From Caballeronia megalochromosomata (GTDB lineage: Bacteria; Pseudomonadota; Gammaproteobacteria; Burkholderiales; Burkholderiaceae): a stretch of 64,000 bases of DNA. The DNA is taken from assembly GCA_001580565.1 (NCBI GenBank), contig LRBF01000215.1:39603-103602 (forward strand), given 5' to 3'. Positions 44,179 to 53,541 of the stretch are shown in pieces. The notes beneath the pieces are model-generated. The model saw only the letters and a list, made by a program, of their open reading frames with translations, did no database searches and had not been told where the DNA came from. The position numbers and the translations under genes are program-made. Each line of letters opens with the position of its first letter. Position 1 is the first letter of the stretch.

Positions 44179-45285
44179 TCAACGCCGGTCATTGTCGAAG
44201 GGCAGACTCCAAGCGGTGATGTTGGGCACGTTGTCGTTGACGGCCGCAAATTGCACGGTGTCACTGCGCGGCATCGAGAACGCAAGTCCGAATGCGCCAC
44301 CCTGCGCCGGGTCGACCGATAATTGCGCGACGAAACGTCCTTGCGGCGTGAATTCGGTGATCTCGCTCGGCTGATTCGGATCGCCGTTGATCGCGTCACC
44401 GTTTGCAGTGAAAAGGTGACCGTTCGGTCCCAGCGCGAGTGCGAGCGGCCCATGCAGATGCGCATTATCAGCGTACGTCAGCACGCCCTTGCCGCCGTCG
44501 TGCCGCGTGCCGCCCGCGCCGTACACGGCGAAGATCGCATTGTCGACCGTCGACGCGACATAGAGGACGTCGCGCTGCGGATCGTAGGCGAGACCGGTGG
44601 GACCGACGACCAACGCGGCAGGATCACCGCGGAACGGATAGCCCGACGCGATCTGCGTGCTGTGCTGAAGGTGCACGCCGCCCTCGTCGATCGTGATGTC
44701 GAGACGCACGACAGTACCGCTCAGAACGTTCGACACGAAGATTTTCGCTCTGTTGCCCATGTCGAGGATCGTCAGATCCCAGGGGCCGTCGAGCCCTGCG
44801 TTCGAAGCCGTCCACTGCGTGACGATCCCACCGGTCCTGTTCAGCACGATAAGGGAGCCGGGCTTGATGGTGGCGAAGGTGCCATCGTCCGTAGGTACGT
44901 TGCCGACCAATACGAACCCGGCTTTGAGCACGCCAAGCGCCGTCGTCAGGCCAAGACCCTGCGCCCCCTGAAAGAACACGGTCGGTTTGCCGTTTGGCGT
45001 GATCTTGACGATGGTGGTACCCGTGCCTTGCAAATTCTTCGCGTTGTTGAAGTTGGACACGAGAAGATCCCCAGGGGCGATCGTGCCGTAGGACGGGAAG
45101 CCCTGCGGCACGTAGGCGACGCCATAGGGATTGACGTCGCCGTTCGGGGGCACGGTCGACGACGTGACGAAGGGTGGCGGCAGCAATTGTGCATCGCCGG
45201 CAATGGCGGGCGCGCTTGCGTTGAACATAAGACCTGCGGCACATAGTGTCGCCATAACCACTGAACGTGGAAGGACACGACTCAT
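44179..45285 (-). CDS. Exported NHL/beta-propeller-like protein
   Basis: This 368-residue protein has a signal peptide (SRVLPRSVVMATLCAAGLMF then SAPAIA) and a series of about six blade-like repeats, for example GVAYVPQGFPSYGTIAPGDLL, GPWDLTILDMGNRAKIFVSN and GPTGLAYDPQRDVLYVAST. These resemble NHL or SMP-30-type propellers that act as binding scaffolds. The ATG at 45285 has ggaga upstream. It is likely periplasmic. The ligand is unknown and no enzyme gene is linked. Confidence 0.8.
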   Translation of the reverse strand: MSRVLPRSVVMATLCAAGLMFNASAPAIAGDAQLLPPPFVTSSTVPPNGDVNPYGVAYVPQGFPSYGTIAPGDLLVSNFNNAKNLQGTGTTIVKITPNGKPTVFFQGAQGLGLTTALGVLKAGFVLVGNVPTDDGTFATIKPGSLIVLNRTGGIVTQWTASNAGLDGPWDLTILDMGNRAKIFVSNVLSGTVVRLDITIDEGGVHLQHSTQIASGYPFRGDPAALVVGPTGLAYDPQRDVLYVASTVDNAIFAVYGAGGTRHDGGKGVLTYADNAHLHGPLALALGPNGHLFTANGDAINGDPNQPSEITEFTPQGRFVAQLSVDPAQGGAFGLAFSMPRSDTVQFAAVNDNVPNITAWSLPFDNDRR

Positions 45286-46251
45286 GGCAGTTCTCCGTGA
45301 ATGTCGCGGTGGCGAGAACACGCGAGCCAGCCGCGAGCAGGTTGAGTCCTTATGCACGAGAGATCTGAAAATCCCCGGTGAGCGCCAGGTACGCGGTTTT
45401 CGGAGCAGGACTCTGGCGTGATAGTCCCCGTGCAATAGGGCCGATAAAAGACTGACGTCCGAAGTGCTTCACGCGGAAGAAAAACTAGTCGGACAATGCG
45501 CTGTAAACGATCAGGCGGCGCGCGATATTCCGCGATTGCTATTCGGATTTGAGTTGTTTCAAAGCAATGGACGAGCAGCACGCACCGCGAAATGTCGCGG
45601 GAATCCCAATCGTGGAAGAAGTGCCGGCGGCACTGGCACCGATAGCATTAAAGGAGAAAAGCCACCTCATTCTGGAAATCAAAAACGCTGCGGCACTCAG
45701 ATTGTATTTGAATAATCTTATGGCGAGCTTAAGGAGAGAGGAAAGTTATCGAAAAACATGAACTTAATTTTCATGAGTTTTTGGTCGTCAAGATTCAGCT
45801 AACAGACAGCATCGGTGTTTTTACTTAACGCGTGTGAGACAGGCGTTACTTTGACCCTAGGACAACTTACAAATCTCAACAGACTGCTTTACGGCTGAAG
45901 ACGGCGCGGCGCGCGAATAAGCTAAGCGGATGCGCAGCGTAGCGCAGTGTTCGCGCCAAACAGGTTGCTGAGGTGCGGCTCCTGATCGGGTTCGAACATT
46001 ACTAAAACAGTAACATCTCACCTCCTGGAAACTTACAGCCGCCGTACGTCCATCAACCATTCCATATAGAAACCATCAAATTATTTGCTGTGCATTATTA
46101 CGAATGCTTGCGCATGCTTACGCCCATGAATCTCGTTGCGGTGTCTTGACACCGTCGCGGCATGCGAGAAGCGCTCGGTCAGCAAAAGACAAGCGCTCCG
46201 CCGGAAGGAATCTGTGCTTTGCCCGTCCCGGTCCAACGAAGGAGCCAATCG
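45286..46251. other. 966-bp region with promoters and one doubtful small ORF
   Basis: This is the space between two divergently read propeller-type genes. It is AT-richer than the surroundings. Apart from the doubtful small ORF at 45567-45761, I see no supported gene; stretches around 45770-46100 contain short direct A/T-rich segments but no clear terminator or RNA structure. Confidence 0.4.
45567..45761 (+). CDS. Doubtful small protein, 64 residues
   Basis: An ATG frame encodes a short, partly helical peptide (VEEVPAALAPIALKEKSHLI, then LRLYLNNLMASLRREES). There is no good ribosome-binding site. The codon choice does not clearly follow the high-GC third-position pattern of the neighbours. 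It could be a real small gene on an AT-richer segment or chance. Confidence 0.25.
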   Translation: MDEQHAPRNVAGIPIVEEVPAALAPIALKEKSHLILEIKNAAALRLYLNNLMASLRREESYRKT

Positions 46252-47394
46252 ATGAAAATGCCTTTGATCGCATTACTTGTTGCTGCAACAGCCGTGATAG
46301 CTGGGTGCGGTGGCGGCGATGATTCTAATTCGACATCCTCAACCCCGACACCCGTGAACTCGAAGCTGCTGACGAATATCGCCGTGCCGAATGCGACGAG
46401 CCCGGCGTTCAGTTTTGATATCGGCTATACGGAAGCAGGGCGCTATTATCTGGCCGATCGGAATAACAAGGCCGTCGATGTCGTCGATACGAAATCGAAT
46501 ACGCTCATCGCTCAGATTACCGGCTCCTTCACCGGCGCAGGTGCGTCGACCGACGCGTCCGGACCCGACGGGATCGTGGGGATCACCGGCACGAATACGC
46601 TTTACGTGGGCGATGTGAACTCGGTCAAGATCGTGGATACGGCCGCGCTGAAAACGGTCAAGACCATTGCTATCAGCACTTCCGGTTCACGCGTCGATGA
46701 GGGCTGTTACGATCCGGACGACCACCTCGTGATGTTCGCGAGCCCTGGAGACACGCCGCCCTTCGTCACTTTTATCTCGACGACTACTCAAACCGTGGTG
46801 TCGAAACTGGCATTCAACGGATCTTCAGGGCTCGAAGCCTGCACCTATGATCCGACCACGAAGAATTTCTATATCAACAACGACGGAACGGCAGCCCATC
46901 CCGATGGCGAGCTCGACGTCATCACGGCAAAGTCGGTGACGACCGGCGCACCCGTCGTGAGCAAAGCTTTTGCACTCGATAAATGCTCGCCCACAGGCAT
47001 AGCATTGGGACCGAACAGCGACGTGCTGGTTGGATGCGATCCTACAGCCGGCAGCCCGCTCATCACGTTGATTCTGGATCGCAATACGGGTGCGCAGTTG
47101 GCCTCCGTGCCTTTCGGCGGCACTGACCAGGTGACATACGATCCGGCCTCGAATCGATACTTCCTGCCCGCAAGGCACTACGTTGCAAGCGGCACGGCTG
47201 CTTCGTCGGGGTTCAGTCCTCAGATGGGCGTGATCGACGGAGCGACCCGGCAGTTGCTCTATAAGGTGCCGGTTGGCGCGGGTGCGCATTCCGTAGCCGT
47301 CGACAGCGGTCTTGGCCAGGTCTACGTGCCGTTCCAGGCGAGCACTTCGACTGCTTTTCCAAACGGAGGCATATCGGTGTTTGCGACGAAGTGA
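46252..47394 (+). CDS. Exported YncE-like beta-propeller lipoprotein
   Basis: This 380-residue protein has a lipoprotein signal (KMPLIALLVAATAVIAGCGG, lipobox IAGC) and a Ser/Thr/Asn linker. Seven-bladed propeller-type repeats follow: DIGYTEAGRYYLADRNNKAV, VVDTKSNTLIAQITGSF, TNTLYVGDVNSVKIVDTA, LGPNSDVLVGCDP and HSVAVDSGLGQVYVPFQ. aaggag lies eight bases before the ATG. Such proteins sit in the periplasm on a membrane anchor; the function of the family is unsettled. A strong hairpin follows it at 47448-47479. Confidence 0.82.
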   Translation: MKMPLIALLVAATAVIAGCGGGDDSNSTSSTPTPVNSKLLTNIAVPNATSPAFSFDIGYTEAGRYYLADRNNKAVDVVDTKSNTLIAQITGSFTGAGASTDASGPDGIVGITGTNTLYVGDVNSVKIVDTAALKTVKTIAISTSGSRVDEGCYDPDDHLVMFASPGDTPPFVTFISTTTQTVVSKLAFNGSSGLEACTYDPTTKNFYINNDGTAAHPDGELDVITAKSVTTGAPVVSKAFALDKCSPTGIALGPNSDVLVGCDPTAGSPLITLILDRNTGAQLASVPFGGTDQVTYDPASNRYFLPARHYVASGTAASSGFSPQMGVIDGATRQLLYKVPVGAGAHSVAVDSGLGQVYVPFQASTSTAFPNGGISVFATK

Positions 47395-47447
47395 TCGAGG
47401 AGACAACCTAGCTTGACCCGCACTCAAGCTTGCGAATTGAGCCGACT

Positions 47448-47479
47448 GCGAACGTTCAGGGTATCGCCTGAACGTTCGC
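47448..47479. terminator. Strong hairpin between convergent genes
   Basis: A perfect 13-bp stem (left arm GCGAACGTTCAGG, right arm CCTGAACGTTCGC) closes a 6-base loop, GTATCG. It lies 54 bp after the propeller gene and 95 bp beyond the end of the convergent cbpM gene. A tttg stretch follows. It can serve both strands. Confidence 0.7.
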
Positions 47480-47574
47480 TTTGTGCCTGAGAATTGATGC
47501 GCAGCAGATGCGATGGCTGCTCGCGCGAACATGACGAGCCAATTGAATCCGCTATCGAGGACCGGCAGGCACGC

Positions 47575-47913
47575 TCAAGCATCGCCAGTCATATCACCAC
47601 GATCGCCATAACGAGCGAGCCGTTTGCGCAACGCGTCGATCTGATCGAGCAGATCCAGCGCGAGTGCCACGCCCGGCGCGTTCACTTCCAGATCGGTCGT
47701 CAGACGTTGCGCCGTAATGGCGCGGCGCAGGCACGTGCCGCTGAACCGCCATTCCTCGATCCGCGTGCCTTGTGGCTCGAACGCGCCTTCTTCGACCCAT
47801 CGGACTAAATCATCGTGCGATGCGCCCGTGACGCGGCATAACTCAACCAGCGTGAACTCGATGCGTTCCTCGACGATCTCGCCTTGCAGATAAGAAGGAT
47901 CGTTTCCGTTCAT
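47575..47913 (-). CDS. cbpM: Chaperone modulator CbpM
   Basis: This 112-residue MerR-like protein has RIEFTLVELCRVTGASHDDLVRWVE (about 18-42) and a C-terminal coiled helix (VALALDLLDQIDALRKRLAR), as in CbpM, the inhibitor of the DnaJ homologue CbpA. It directly follows cbpA; a GTG at 47922 overlaps the cbpA stop, and ATG 47913 is an alternative start that I used. The pair is a stress chaperone module. Confidence 0.88.
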   Translation of the reverse strand: MNGNDPSYLQGEIVEERIEFTLVELCRVTGASHDDLVRWVEEGAFEPQGTRIEEWRFSGTCLRRAITAQRLTTDLEVNAPGVALALDLLDQIDALRKRLARYGDRGDMTGDA

Positions 47914-47918
47914 GATGA

Positions 47919-48845
47919 TCACCCGTAAAAATGCGCGCGCGGATCGAAATCGAATGCCTCGCGCATCGCGGCGTAGGCGGCTCTTTTAGCGTCGGTATCC
48001 GCGGGAGGCAGCACGATACCCAGCATCACGTAAAAGTCGCCGGACGGATTGCCCGGAATGCCGCGCCCTTTGAGTCTGAGACGCCGGCCGGCCGACGACC
48101 CCGCGGGAACAGTCACGGTGACGTCGCCCGAGGGCGTGGGCACGACGACTTCGGCGCCAAGCGCCGCTTCCCAGGGCGCCAAGGGAAGGTCGGTCGTCAC
48201 ATCCCGGCCGTCGACGCGGTAACGTTTGTGCGTGTCGAGTGCGATCTCCAGATACAGGTCGCCGTGGGGCGCGTTGCCCATGCCCGCGCCGCCCTGGCCC
48301 GCGAGCCGAAGCCGCTGGCCGTCGAGGATGCCTTTCGGTATGGTGACATCGAGCGTGCGCGTTTGATACGTGACGCGCCCCTGATCGTCGATCACGGGCA
48401 TTTGCAGCGTCAGAGTCCGTTGCGCGCCGTTGTATATGTCCTCTAGGCTGACGGACACCGTGGCGTGGAGATCTTCGCCAGGCCACTCTGGCGCATGGGC
48501 GCGTGCTGAATGGCGCGCGCGCGTCCCGAACAGATCGCTGAAGAACTCGTCTGCGTCCTGCGTGCCGCCGCTGCTGTAATCGAAACCGCCGCCGACGTCG
48601 GGGCGCGGGCGGATCTCGTCGCCGTCTTTGAGGCCGGTGCCGAGCGCATCGAATGCCGCTCGCTTCTCAGGATCCTTGAGTACTTGATAGGCCTCGCCGA
48701 CCTCCTTGAAACGCGCTTCGGCGTTGGCGTCCTTGTTGAGGTCGGGATGAAACTTGCGCGCGAGCTTGCGATGAGCGGTCTTGATCTCCGCTTCGGTAGC
48801 CGTTCGCGGCACACCCATGACGGCGTAATAGTCCTTGTATTTCAT
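47919..48845 (-). CDS. cbpA: DnaJ-like co-chaperone, CbpA type
   Basis: This 308-residue protein has an N-terminal J domain (residues 1-70, with the HPD motif in KFHPDLNKD) and a G/D-rich linker. Two C-terminal substrate-binding domains follow (GEDLHATVSVSLEDIYNGAQ onward), with no zinc-finger between them; this is the CbpA layout. It stimulates DnaK and in E. coli also binds curved DNA. The ATG at 48845 was chosen because the J domain begins there (KYKDYYAVMGV). It is coupled to cbpM. Confidence 0.93.
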   Translation of the reverse strand: MKYKDYYAVMGVPRTATEAEIKTAHRKLARKFHPDLNKDANAEARFKEVGEAYQVLKDPEKRAAFDALGTGLKDGDEIRPRPDVGGGFDYSSGGTQDADEFFSDLFGTRARHSARAHAPEWPGEDLHATVSVSLEDIYNGAQRTLTLQMPVIDDQGRVTYQTRTLDVTIPKGILDGQRLRLAGQGGAGMGNAPHGDLYLEIALDTHKRYRVDGRDVTTDLPLAPWEAALGAEVVVPTPSGDVTVTVPAGSSAGRRLRLKGRGIPGNPSGDFYVMLGIVLPPADTDAKRAAYAAMREAFDFDPRAHFYG

Positions 48846-49047
48846 CGCTTCCCTTATCGTCCGGTCAATCGATTTGGGGTAGAGGCGCGGCGGCGACCCA
48901 GGCGCTGCGATCGAGACCACTATACAAGGAAGCGATGAAACGTGCTTCGCGTTGCCGGATGGGCCGCAAGGGGTGCGCGCGCGACTGTGATCGAAAAGCG
49001 GCAACGGCGAGGTCGGGCGATCATCCGCTAGTTCGAATCATCGGCCA

Positions 49048-49977
49048 CTATTCCCGCGTGAGCATCAGATTCAAGTTCTGAACCGCAGCGCCGGATGCGC
49101 CTTTGCCAAGATTGTCGAAGACCGCGGACAGCAGGACGTGCCCGTGTTCCATGTTGGCGAACACGCTCAGGCGCATGTCGTTCGTACCGTTCAGCGCTTG
49201 CGGATTCAGGTGCGTCACGACACGCGCTTCATGCAACGGCAAGACATGCACGTGGGCTGCGTCCGCATAGTGGCGTGCGAGGCACGCTTGTAACGTGGCG
49301 CCGTCCACGTCGGGTGCGAGCAGCCGCAACGCCAGCGGCACCGTCAGCACGATGCCCTGGCGAAACGCACCATACGCGGGGACGAAGATGGGCCGCTGCG
49401 CGAGTCTGGCGTGCGTCTGAATTTCCGGGGCGTGCTTGTGAGCGAGTTCCAGACCATATACCTGGAATGAAGGCGCGTTGACGGCATCCTGCCCCTCGTG
49501 TTCCTCCACGCCGGCGCGACCGCGTCCGGAGTAGCCGGACACCGCATGAATGCTGATGGGATAGTTGCCAGGTATGAGCCCGGCCTGCAACAGGGGACGC
49601 AGCAAGCCGACTGCCCCCGTCGGATAGCAGCCGGGATTGCTGACGCGACTTGCGTTCGCGATGCGCTCAGCTTGTCCCGGCGTCATTTCCGGAAAGCCGT
49701 ATGTCCAGCCCGGCTGTGTGCGGTGGGCCGAACTTGCGTCGATGACTCTGACGGCAGGATTAACGATGGCGTCCACCGCTTCGCGTGCGGCGGCATCAGG
49801 CAGACAGAGAATGGCGATGTCGCAGGCGTTGATGGCTTCGGCGCGACGGCGCGCATCTTTGCGATCTGCAGCGGCAAGCGTGAACAGCGTGATATCGGTC
49901 CGATTGCGCAGCCGTTCTTGGATTTGAAGTCCGGTGGTGCCCTGGTCGCCATCGATGAAAACAATGGGAGCGCTCAT
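49048..49977 (-). CDS. argC: N-acetyl-gamma-glutamyl-phosphate reductase, type 2
   Basis: This 309-residue dehydrogenase has an N-terminal NADP motif (VFIDGDQGTTGLQIQERL), the catalytic cysteine in VSNPGCYPTGAVG (about 113-125) and the short type-2 form of ArgC. The reaction is the third step of arginine synthesis. It is not with other arg genes and faces a divergent LysR gene, which is unusual for a housekeeping copy; it may be a second argC of the genome (inference). Confidence 0.9.
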   Translation of the reverse strand: MSAPIVFIDGDQGTTGLQIQERLRNRTDITLFTLAAADRKDARRRAEAINACDIAILCLPDAAAREAVDAIVNPAVRVIDASSAHRTQPGWTYGFPEMTPGQAERIANASRVSNPGCYPTGAVGLLRPLLQAGLIPGNYPISIHAVSGYSGRGRAGVEEHEGQDAVNAPSFQVYGLELAHKHAPEIQTHARLAQRPIFVPAYGAFRQGIVLTVPLALRLLAPDVDGATLQACLARHYADAAHVHVLPLHEARVVTHLNPQALNGTNDMRLSVFANMEHGHVLLSAVFDNLGKGASGAAVQNLNLMLTRE

Positions 49978-50043
49978 ACGCTAAATTCTCCGAGTGGTTG
50001 TGCCGGGTGGAACGAGCGCCCATATTTCCTTAACCGCTAGAAT

Positions 50044-50088
50044 ATGAAAAGTTGAATTTCATAACCTGAACATTCAGTTTTTCTGAAT
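50044..50088. promoter_or_regulatory. Two adjacent inverted repeats between argC and LysR
   Basis: ATGAAA-N7-TTTCAT (50044-50062) and ATTCAG-TTTTT-CTGAAT (50072-50088) lie next to each other in the roughly 120-bp divergent region. Both are of LysR-box size; the second may also form an RNA hairpin just before the LysR start. Confidence 0.45.
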
Positions 50089-50100
50089 CTGGACGTGGAC

Positions 50101-50985
50101 ATGCGAGAGATCAGCCTGGACCGCTTGCGCACTTTGATCGCGATTACCGAGCGTGGCTCATTTGCCGATGCGGCGCGCGCGTTGAATCTGGCGCCTCCGA
50201 CGGTCAGCCTCCATATCGCTGAGCTCGAAGACCGCATTGGCGCGCCGCTCCTGTCACGCAAGCGCGGGCAGGTAAGGCCGTCGGCGATAGGAGAAGTGTT
50301 GGTGGAGCGCGCGCGTCGGCTGCTGGCCGATGCGGAGCAGGCGTTGGACGATATTCAACGTCAGGTGCAGGGGCTCGAAGGGCGCGTGCGGCTCGGTGCG
50401 TCGACCGGCGTGATCGCGTACTTGTTGCCGCAAGCGCTCGAGGCGCTGCGCCAGCATCATGCCGCAATCGATATTCATCTTGCAGTGCTTACGTCCCATG
50501 AAACGCTGTCCCGATTGGCGGATGGGACGCTCGATGTCGGGCTGGTCGCGCTGCCTCAGCCCCCTGTAGCTGGACTCGTGATCAAGCCCTGGCGCCGCGA
50601 CCCGGTGATGGCCTTCGTCCCGGCGCATTGGCGGTGCCCGGCCCGTGTAACGCCTGCATGGCTCGCCGCTCAACCTTTGATTCTCAATGACGCGACTACG
50701 CGTCTCTCGCGCCTGACGACGGAGTGGTTTGCGACGGCGGGGCATCATCCTGCGCCGCGCATTCAGCTCAACTACAACGACGCGATCAAGAGTCTGGTAG
50801 CGGCAGGTTACGGCGCGGCGCTTTTGCCGCATGAAGCCACGACGCCCTTGCCCGACACGCGCGTCGTCATGTGTCCGCTGCGCCCGGCGTTGTGGCGTCG
50901 GCTGGGCATTGCACACCGTGCGGGGCACGTCGAGCGTGCCACTCAGCACGTACTCGATGCCTTATGGGATCTGCGATTAGCGTAG
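50101..50985 (+). CDS. LysR-family transcriptional regulator
   Basis: This 294-residue LysR protein has the HTH SFADAARALNLAPPTVSLHI (about 18-37) and wing GAPLLSRKRGQVRPSAIG. A full effector domain (SRLADGTLDVGLVALPQP) follows. ATG at 50101 is used; GTG two codons upstream is also open. It is divergent from argC and is the likely controller of that gene. Confidence 0.9.
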   Translation: MREISLDRLRTLIAITERGSFADAARALNLAPPTVSLHIAELEDRIGAPLLSRKRGQVRPSAIGEVLVERARRLLADAEQALDDIQRQVQGLEGRVRLGASTGVIAYLLPQALEALRQHHAAIDIHLAVLTSHETLSRLADGTLDVGLVALPQPPVAGLVIKPWRRDPVMAFVPAHWRCPARVTPAWLAAQPLILNDATTRLSRLTTEWFATAGHHPAPRIQLNYNDAIKSLVAAGYGAALLPHEATTPLPDTRVVMCPLRPALWRRLGIAHRAGHVERATQHVLDALWDLRLA

Positions 50986-51052
50986 GCGTTGCCGTTTCGG
51001 TTCACGCTCATCGGGGGCAGTGCTTGAACGGCCGCTTCAAACGTCGAGGAGC

Positions 51053-51808
51053 CTAGCTCTCGCCGTCCTTCATCGTGCTCGCGACGTACTCGTATTCTTC
51101 TGTGTTGATACGAGTCAAGCGGTATTCCACCGGCATCTGATTGAACGAATAGGCGACGCGTTCGACCTCCAGCACCGGACCGGCAACGTCTATCTCCAGC
51201 AGTTCACTTTCGAGCTCGCTCGCGCGGGCAATGCGCAGGCGCTCATCCGTGCCGGTCACGTTAATGCCGAAAGCGTCCTGATAGAAGTTGTACAGCGTAT
51301 CGGTCCGGTCGCGCAGCATGGTCTCGGTGAGATCGGGGAATTTCGCCTCGGGGAGCATGACCGTGTCGATGACCACCACTTTGCCGTGCAAAGACAGCGC
51401 ATTCGTAAATACGAAGAGCCGAGTGCCGCTCTCGATGCCAAGTTTCGCCGCAACGAGCGCTGACGCCTTCGCCCTTTTGAAGTTGACGAGCGTGACCGCT
51501 GGATAGGTGCGCTCGCCGTCGCGCCGCACGACCCGAAAAAAGCGGAAGAAATGACGATCCCGCCGATGCTGGGCGACGAAGGTGCCCAGCCCCTGGTGAC
51601 GGATCAGAATCTTTTCCGCACACAGTTCGTCGATTGCCTTTCGCAGCGTGCCGATAGACACGCTGAAGCGTTCGGCCAGGCGCTTCTCGGACGGAATCAC
51701 CTCACCGCCTTTCCATTCCTGTGCCGTCAAGGCGGCCAGCATCGCTTCCTTGACTTCCTTGTACCGCGTGCCGCCCGGGCTGGTTGGCATGGCCGTGACT
51801 GTGCTCAT
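51053..51808 (-). CDS. GntR-family regulator with UTRA domain, divergent from suyAB
   Basis: This 251-residue protein has an N-terminal HTH (LAERFSVSIGTLRKAIDELC, about 49-68) and a UTRA ligand domain. ggaga precedes the ATG at 51808; a longer in-frame reading has no such site. It is divergent from the sulfolactate sulfo-lyase genes and most likely represses them until a sulfonate such as sulfolactate is present (inference). Confidence 0.88.
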   Translation of the reverse strand: MSTVTAMPTSPGGTRYKEVKEAMLAALTAQEWKGGEVIPSEKRLAERFSVSIGTLRKAIDELCAEKILIRHQGLGTFVAQHRRDRHFFRFFRVVRRDGERTYPAVTLVNFKRAKASALVAAKLGIESGTRLFVFTNALSLHGKVVVIDTVMLPEAKFPDLTETMLRDRTDTLYNFYQDAFGINVTGTDERLRIARASELESELLEIDVAGPVLEVERVAYSFNQMPVEYRLTRINTEEYEYVASTMKDGES

Positions 51809-51887
51809 CACGTCTCCTGGCTTGATTTTTCCATGACGTCGATTGTACCGCCGCCAACAAGACATTCAACACATATAGATGAGCTAG

Positions 51888-51916
51888 TTGACATGTATGA
51901 GATGTGCGCCTACTAT
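51888..51916 (+). promoter_or_regulatory. Sigma-70 promoter of the suyAB operon
   Basis: TTGACA (51888-51893) and TACTAT (51911-51916) are separated by exactly 17 bp, 59 bp upstream of the suyA start. The -35 box runs into the palindrome ACATGT (51891-51896), and similar ACATATAGATGAG/ACATGTATGAG words flank it, a plausible binding region for the divergent GntR regulator. Confidence 0.65.
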
Positions 51917-51974
51917 GCATTCAACGGACGGCGCCAAGGGAACTGGCCTCCGATTCATCAACCAGGAGGAGCAA

Positions 51975-52316
51975 ATGAACCAAGCAGCAGCGGGAGCAAG
52001 CAGTGCGGCGAAGGGAGAGGCGGGCGAGCGCAAGACGATTCATATCGTGCTGCACGAGGCGAAGGACACGGTGGGCGTCGCGGTGATCGAGGGCATCAAG
52101 GCGGGTTCGCAATTGAACGCGTGGATCATGGACGAGGACGAGATCGTCACGGTGAACGCGAAGCAGGACATTCCCATCGGCCACAAGGTGGCGCTGAAGG
52201 ACATGAAAGTGGGCGATACGGTGTTCAAGTACGGCGTGGATATCGGCAAGGTGGTCGCGCCCATCACGGCGGGCGAGCATGCGCACGTGCACAACATCAA
52301 GACGAAGCGCTGGTAA
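51975..52316 (+). CDS. suyA: (R)-sulfolactate sulfo-lyase, alpha subunit
   Basis: This 113-residue SAF-domain protein corresponds to the small subunit of the split UxaA family: HIVLHEAKDTVGVAVIEGIK, then GHKVALKDMKVGDTVFKYGV and the end AGEHAHVHNIKTKRW. In altronate dehydratase the same domain is usually fused; the separate small subunit and its partner are typical of SuyAB, which splits (R)-sulfolactate into pyruvate and sulfite. aggaggag precedes the ATG. It is followed by suyB 49 bp later. Confidence 0.85.
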   Translation: MNQAAAGASSAAKGEAGERKTIHIVLHEAKDTVGVAVIEGIKAGSQLNAWIMDEDEIVTVNAKQDIPIGHKVALKDMKVGDTVFKYGVDIGKVVAPITAGEHAHVHNIKTKRW

Positions 52317-52365
52317 TCAGCAGAAACGCAACCAGGCTTTTTCCACCCATATCGAGAGAGACATC

Positions 52366-53541
52366 ATGAGCGTGATTCAACTGGACACTATTTTCCGCGG
52401 CTATCGCCGTGAAAACGGCCGCGTCGGCGTGCGCAACCACGTCATCATCCTGCCGGTCGACGACCTGTCCAACGCCGCGGCACTGGCCGTCGAAACGGCG
52501 ATCAAGGGCACGATGGCCGTTCCGCATCCGTACGGCCGCCTGCAGTTCGGCGCTGATCTGGACCTGCACTTCCGCACGCTGATCGGCGCGGGCAGCAATC
52601 CGAACGTCGCAGCGGTGATCGTGATCGGCATCGAGGAAGGCTGGACCAAGCGCGTGGTCGACGGCATCGCCAAATCCGGCAAGCCGGTGATGGGCTTCGG
52701 TATCGAACTGCACGGCGACCATGACACGATCATGCGTGCATCGAAGGCGGCGAAGGAAATGGTGCAGTACGCGACCGCGCTCGAACGCGAGGAATGCCCC
52801 ATCAGCGAACTGTGGGTGTCGACCAAATGCGGCGAATCGGACACGACCTCGGGCTGCGGTGCGAATCCGACCGTCGGCAATGCGTTCGACAAGCTCTACG
52901 GCCTCGGCAATACGCTCGTGTTCGGTGAGACGTCCGAACTCACGGGCGGCGAGCAGATCGTCGCGGCGCGCTGCGCGAACGACGGCGTGCGCGAACGCTT
53001 CCAGTTCATGTTCGACCGCTATCAGGACATGATCAACCGCTGGAAGACCGACGACCTCTCCGAGTCGCAGCCGACCAAGGGCAACATCGCGGGCGGCCTC
53101 ACGACTATCGAGGAAAAGGCGCTCGGCAACATCCAGAAGATCGGCAAGAAGTGCATGGTCGATGGCGTGCTCGACAAGGCCGAGGAGCCGACGCATTCGG
53201 GTCTGTGGTTCATGGACTCGTCGTCGGCTGCGGCGGAAATGGTGACGCTGTGCGCGGCATCGGGCTTCGCGGTGCATTTCTTCCCGACGGGGCAAGGCAA
53301 CGTGATCGGCAACGCGATCGTGCCGGTCATCAAGATCTGCGCGAATCCGCGCACGGTTCGCACGATGGGAGAGCACATCGACGTGGACGTGTCCGGCATC
53401 CTGCAACGCGAGCAGAACCTCGATCAAAGCGGCGACAAGCTGCTCGAATGCATGCTCGCGACGGCCAACGGTCGCTGGACCGCCGCCGAAACGCTCGGCC
53501 ATCGCGAATTTGTGCTGACGCGTCTGTTCGAAAGCGCGTAA
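52366..53541 (+). CDS. suyB: (R)-sulfolactate sulfo-lyase, beta subunit
   Basis: This 391-residue protein starts SVIQLDTIFRGYRRENGRVG, as known SuyB proteins do. It has the UxaA-family core VRNHVIILPVDDLSN and cysteine-bearing motifs STKCGESDTTSGCGANPTVG (about 160-179, likely metal ligands) and GLWFMDSSSAAAEM. The length fits SuyB and is shorter than altronate dehydratase. With SuyA it cleaves (R)-sulfolactate to pyruvate and bisulfite. Alternative: a related split altronate/galactarate-type dehydratase, but the neighbours (comC, hpsN) argue for sulfolactate. Confidence 0.87.
   Translation: MSVIQLDTIFRGYRRENGRVGVRNHVIILPVDDLSNAAALAVETAIKGTMAVPHPYGRLQFGADLDLHFRTLIGAGSNPNVAAVIVIGIEEGWTKRVVDGIAKSGKPVMGFGIELHGDHDTIMRASKAAKEMVQYATALEREECPISELWVSTKCGESDTTSGCGANPTVGNAFDKLYGLGNTLVFGETSELTGGEQIVAARCANDGVRERFQFMFDRYQDMINRWKTDDLSESQPTKGNIAGGLTTIEEKALGNIQKIGKKCMVDGVLDKAEEPTHSGLWFMDSSSAAAEMVTLCAASGFAVHFFPTGQGNVIGNAIVPVIKICANPRTVRTMGEHIDVDVSGILQREQNLDQSGDKLLECMLATANGRWTAAETLGHREFVLTRLFESA

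Noticed and set aside
52297..53502. Long minus-strand frame opposite suyB
   Set aside because: Shadow frame; composition dominated by Arg/Ala/His without hydrophobic core pattern.
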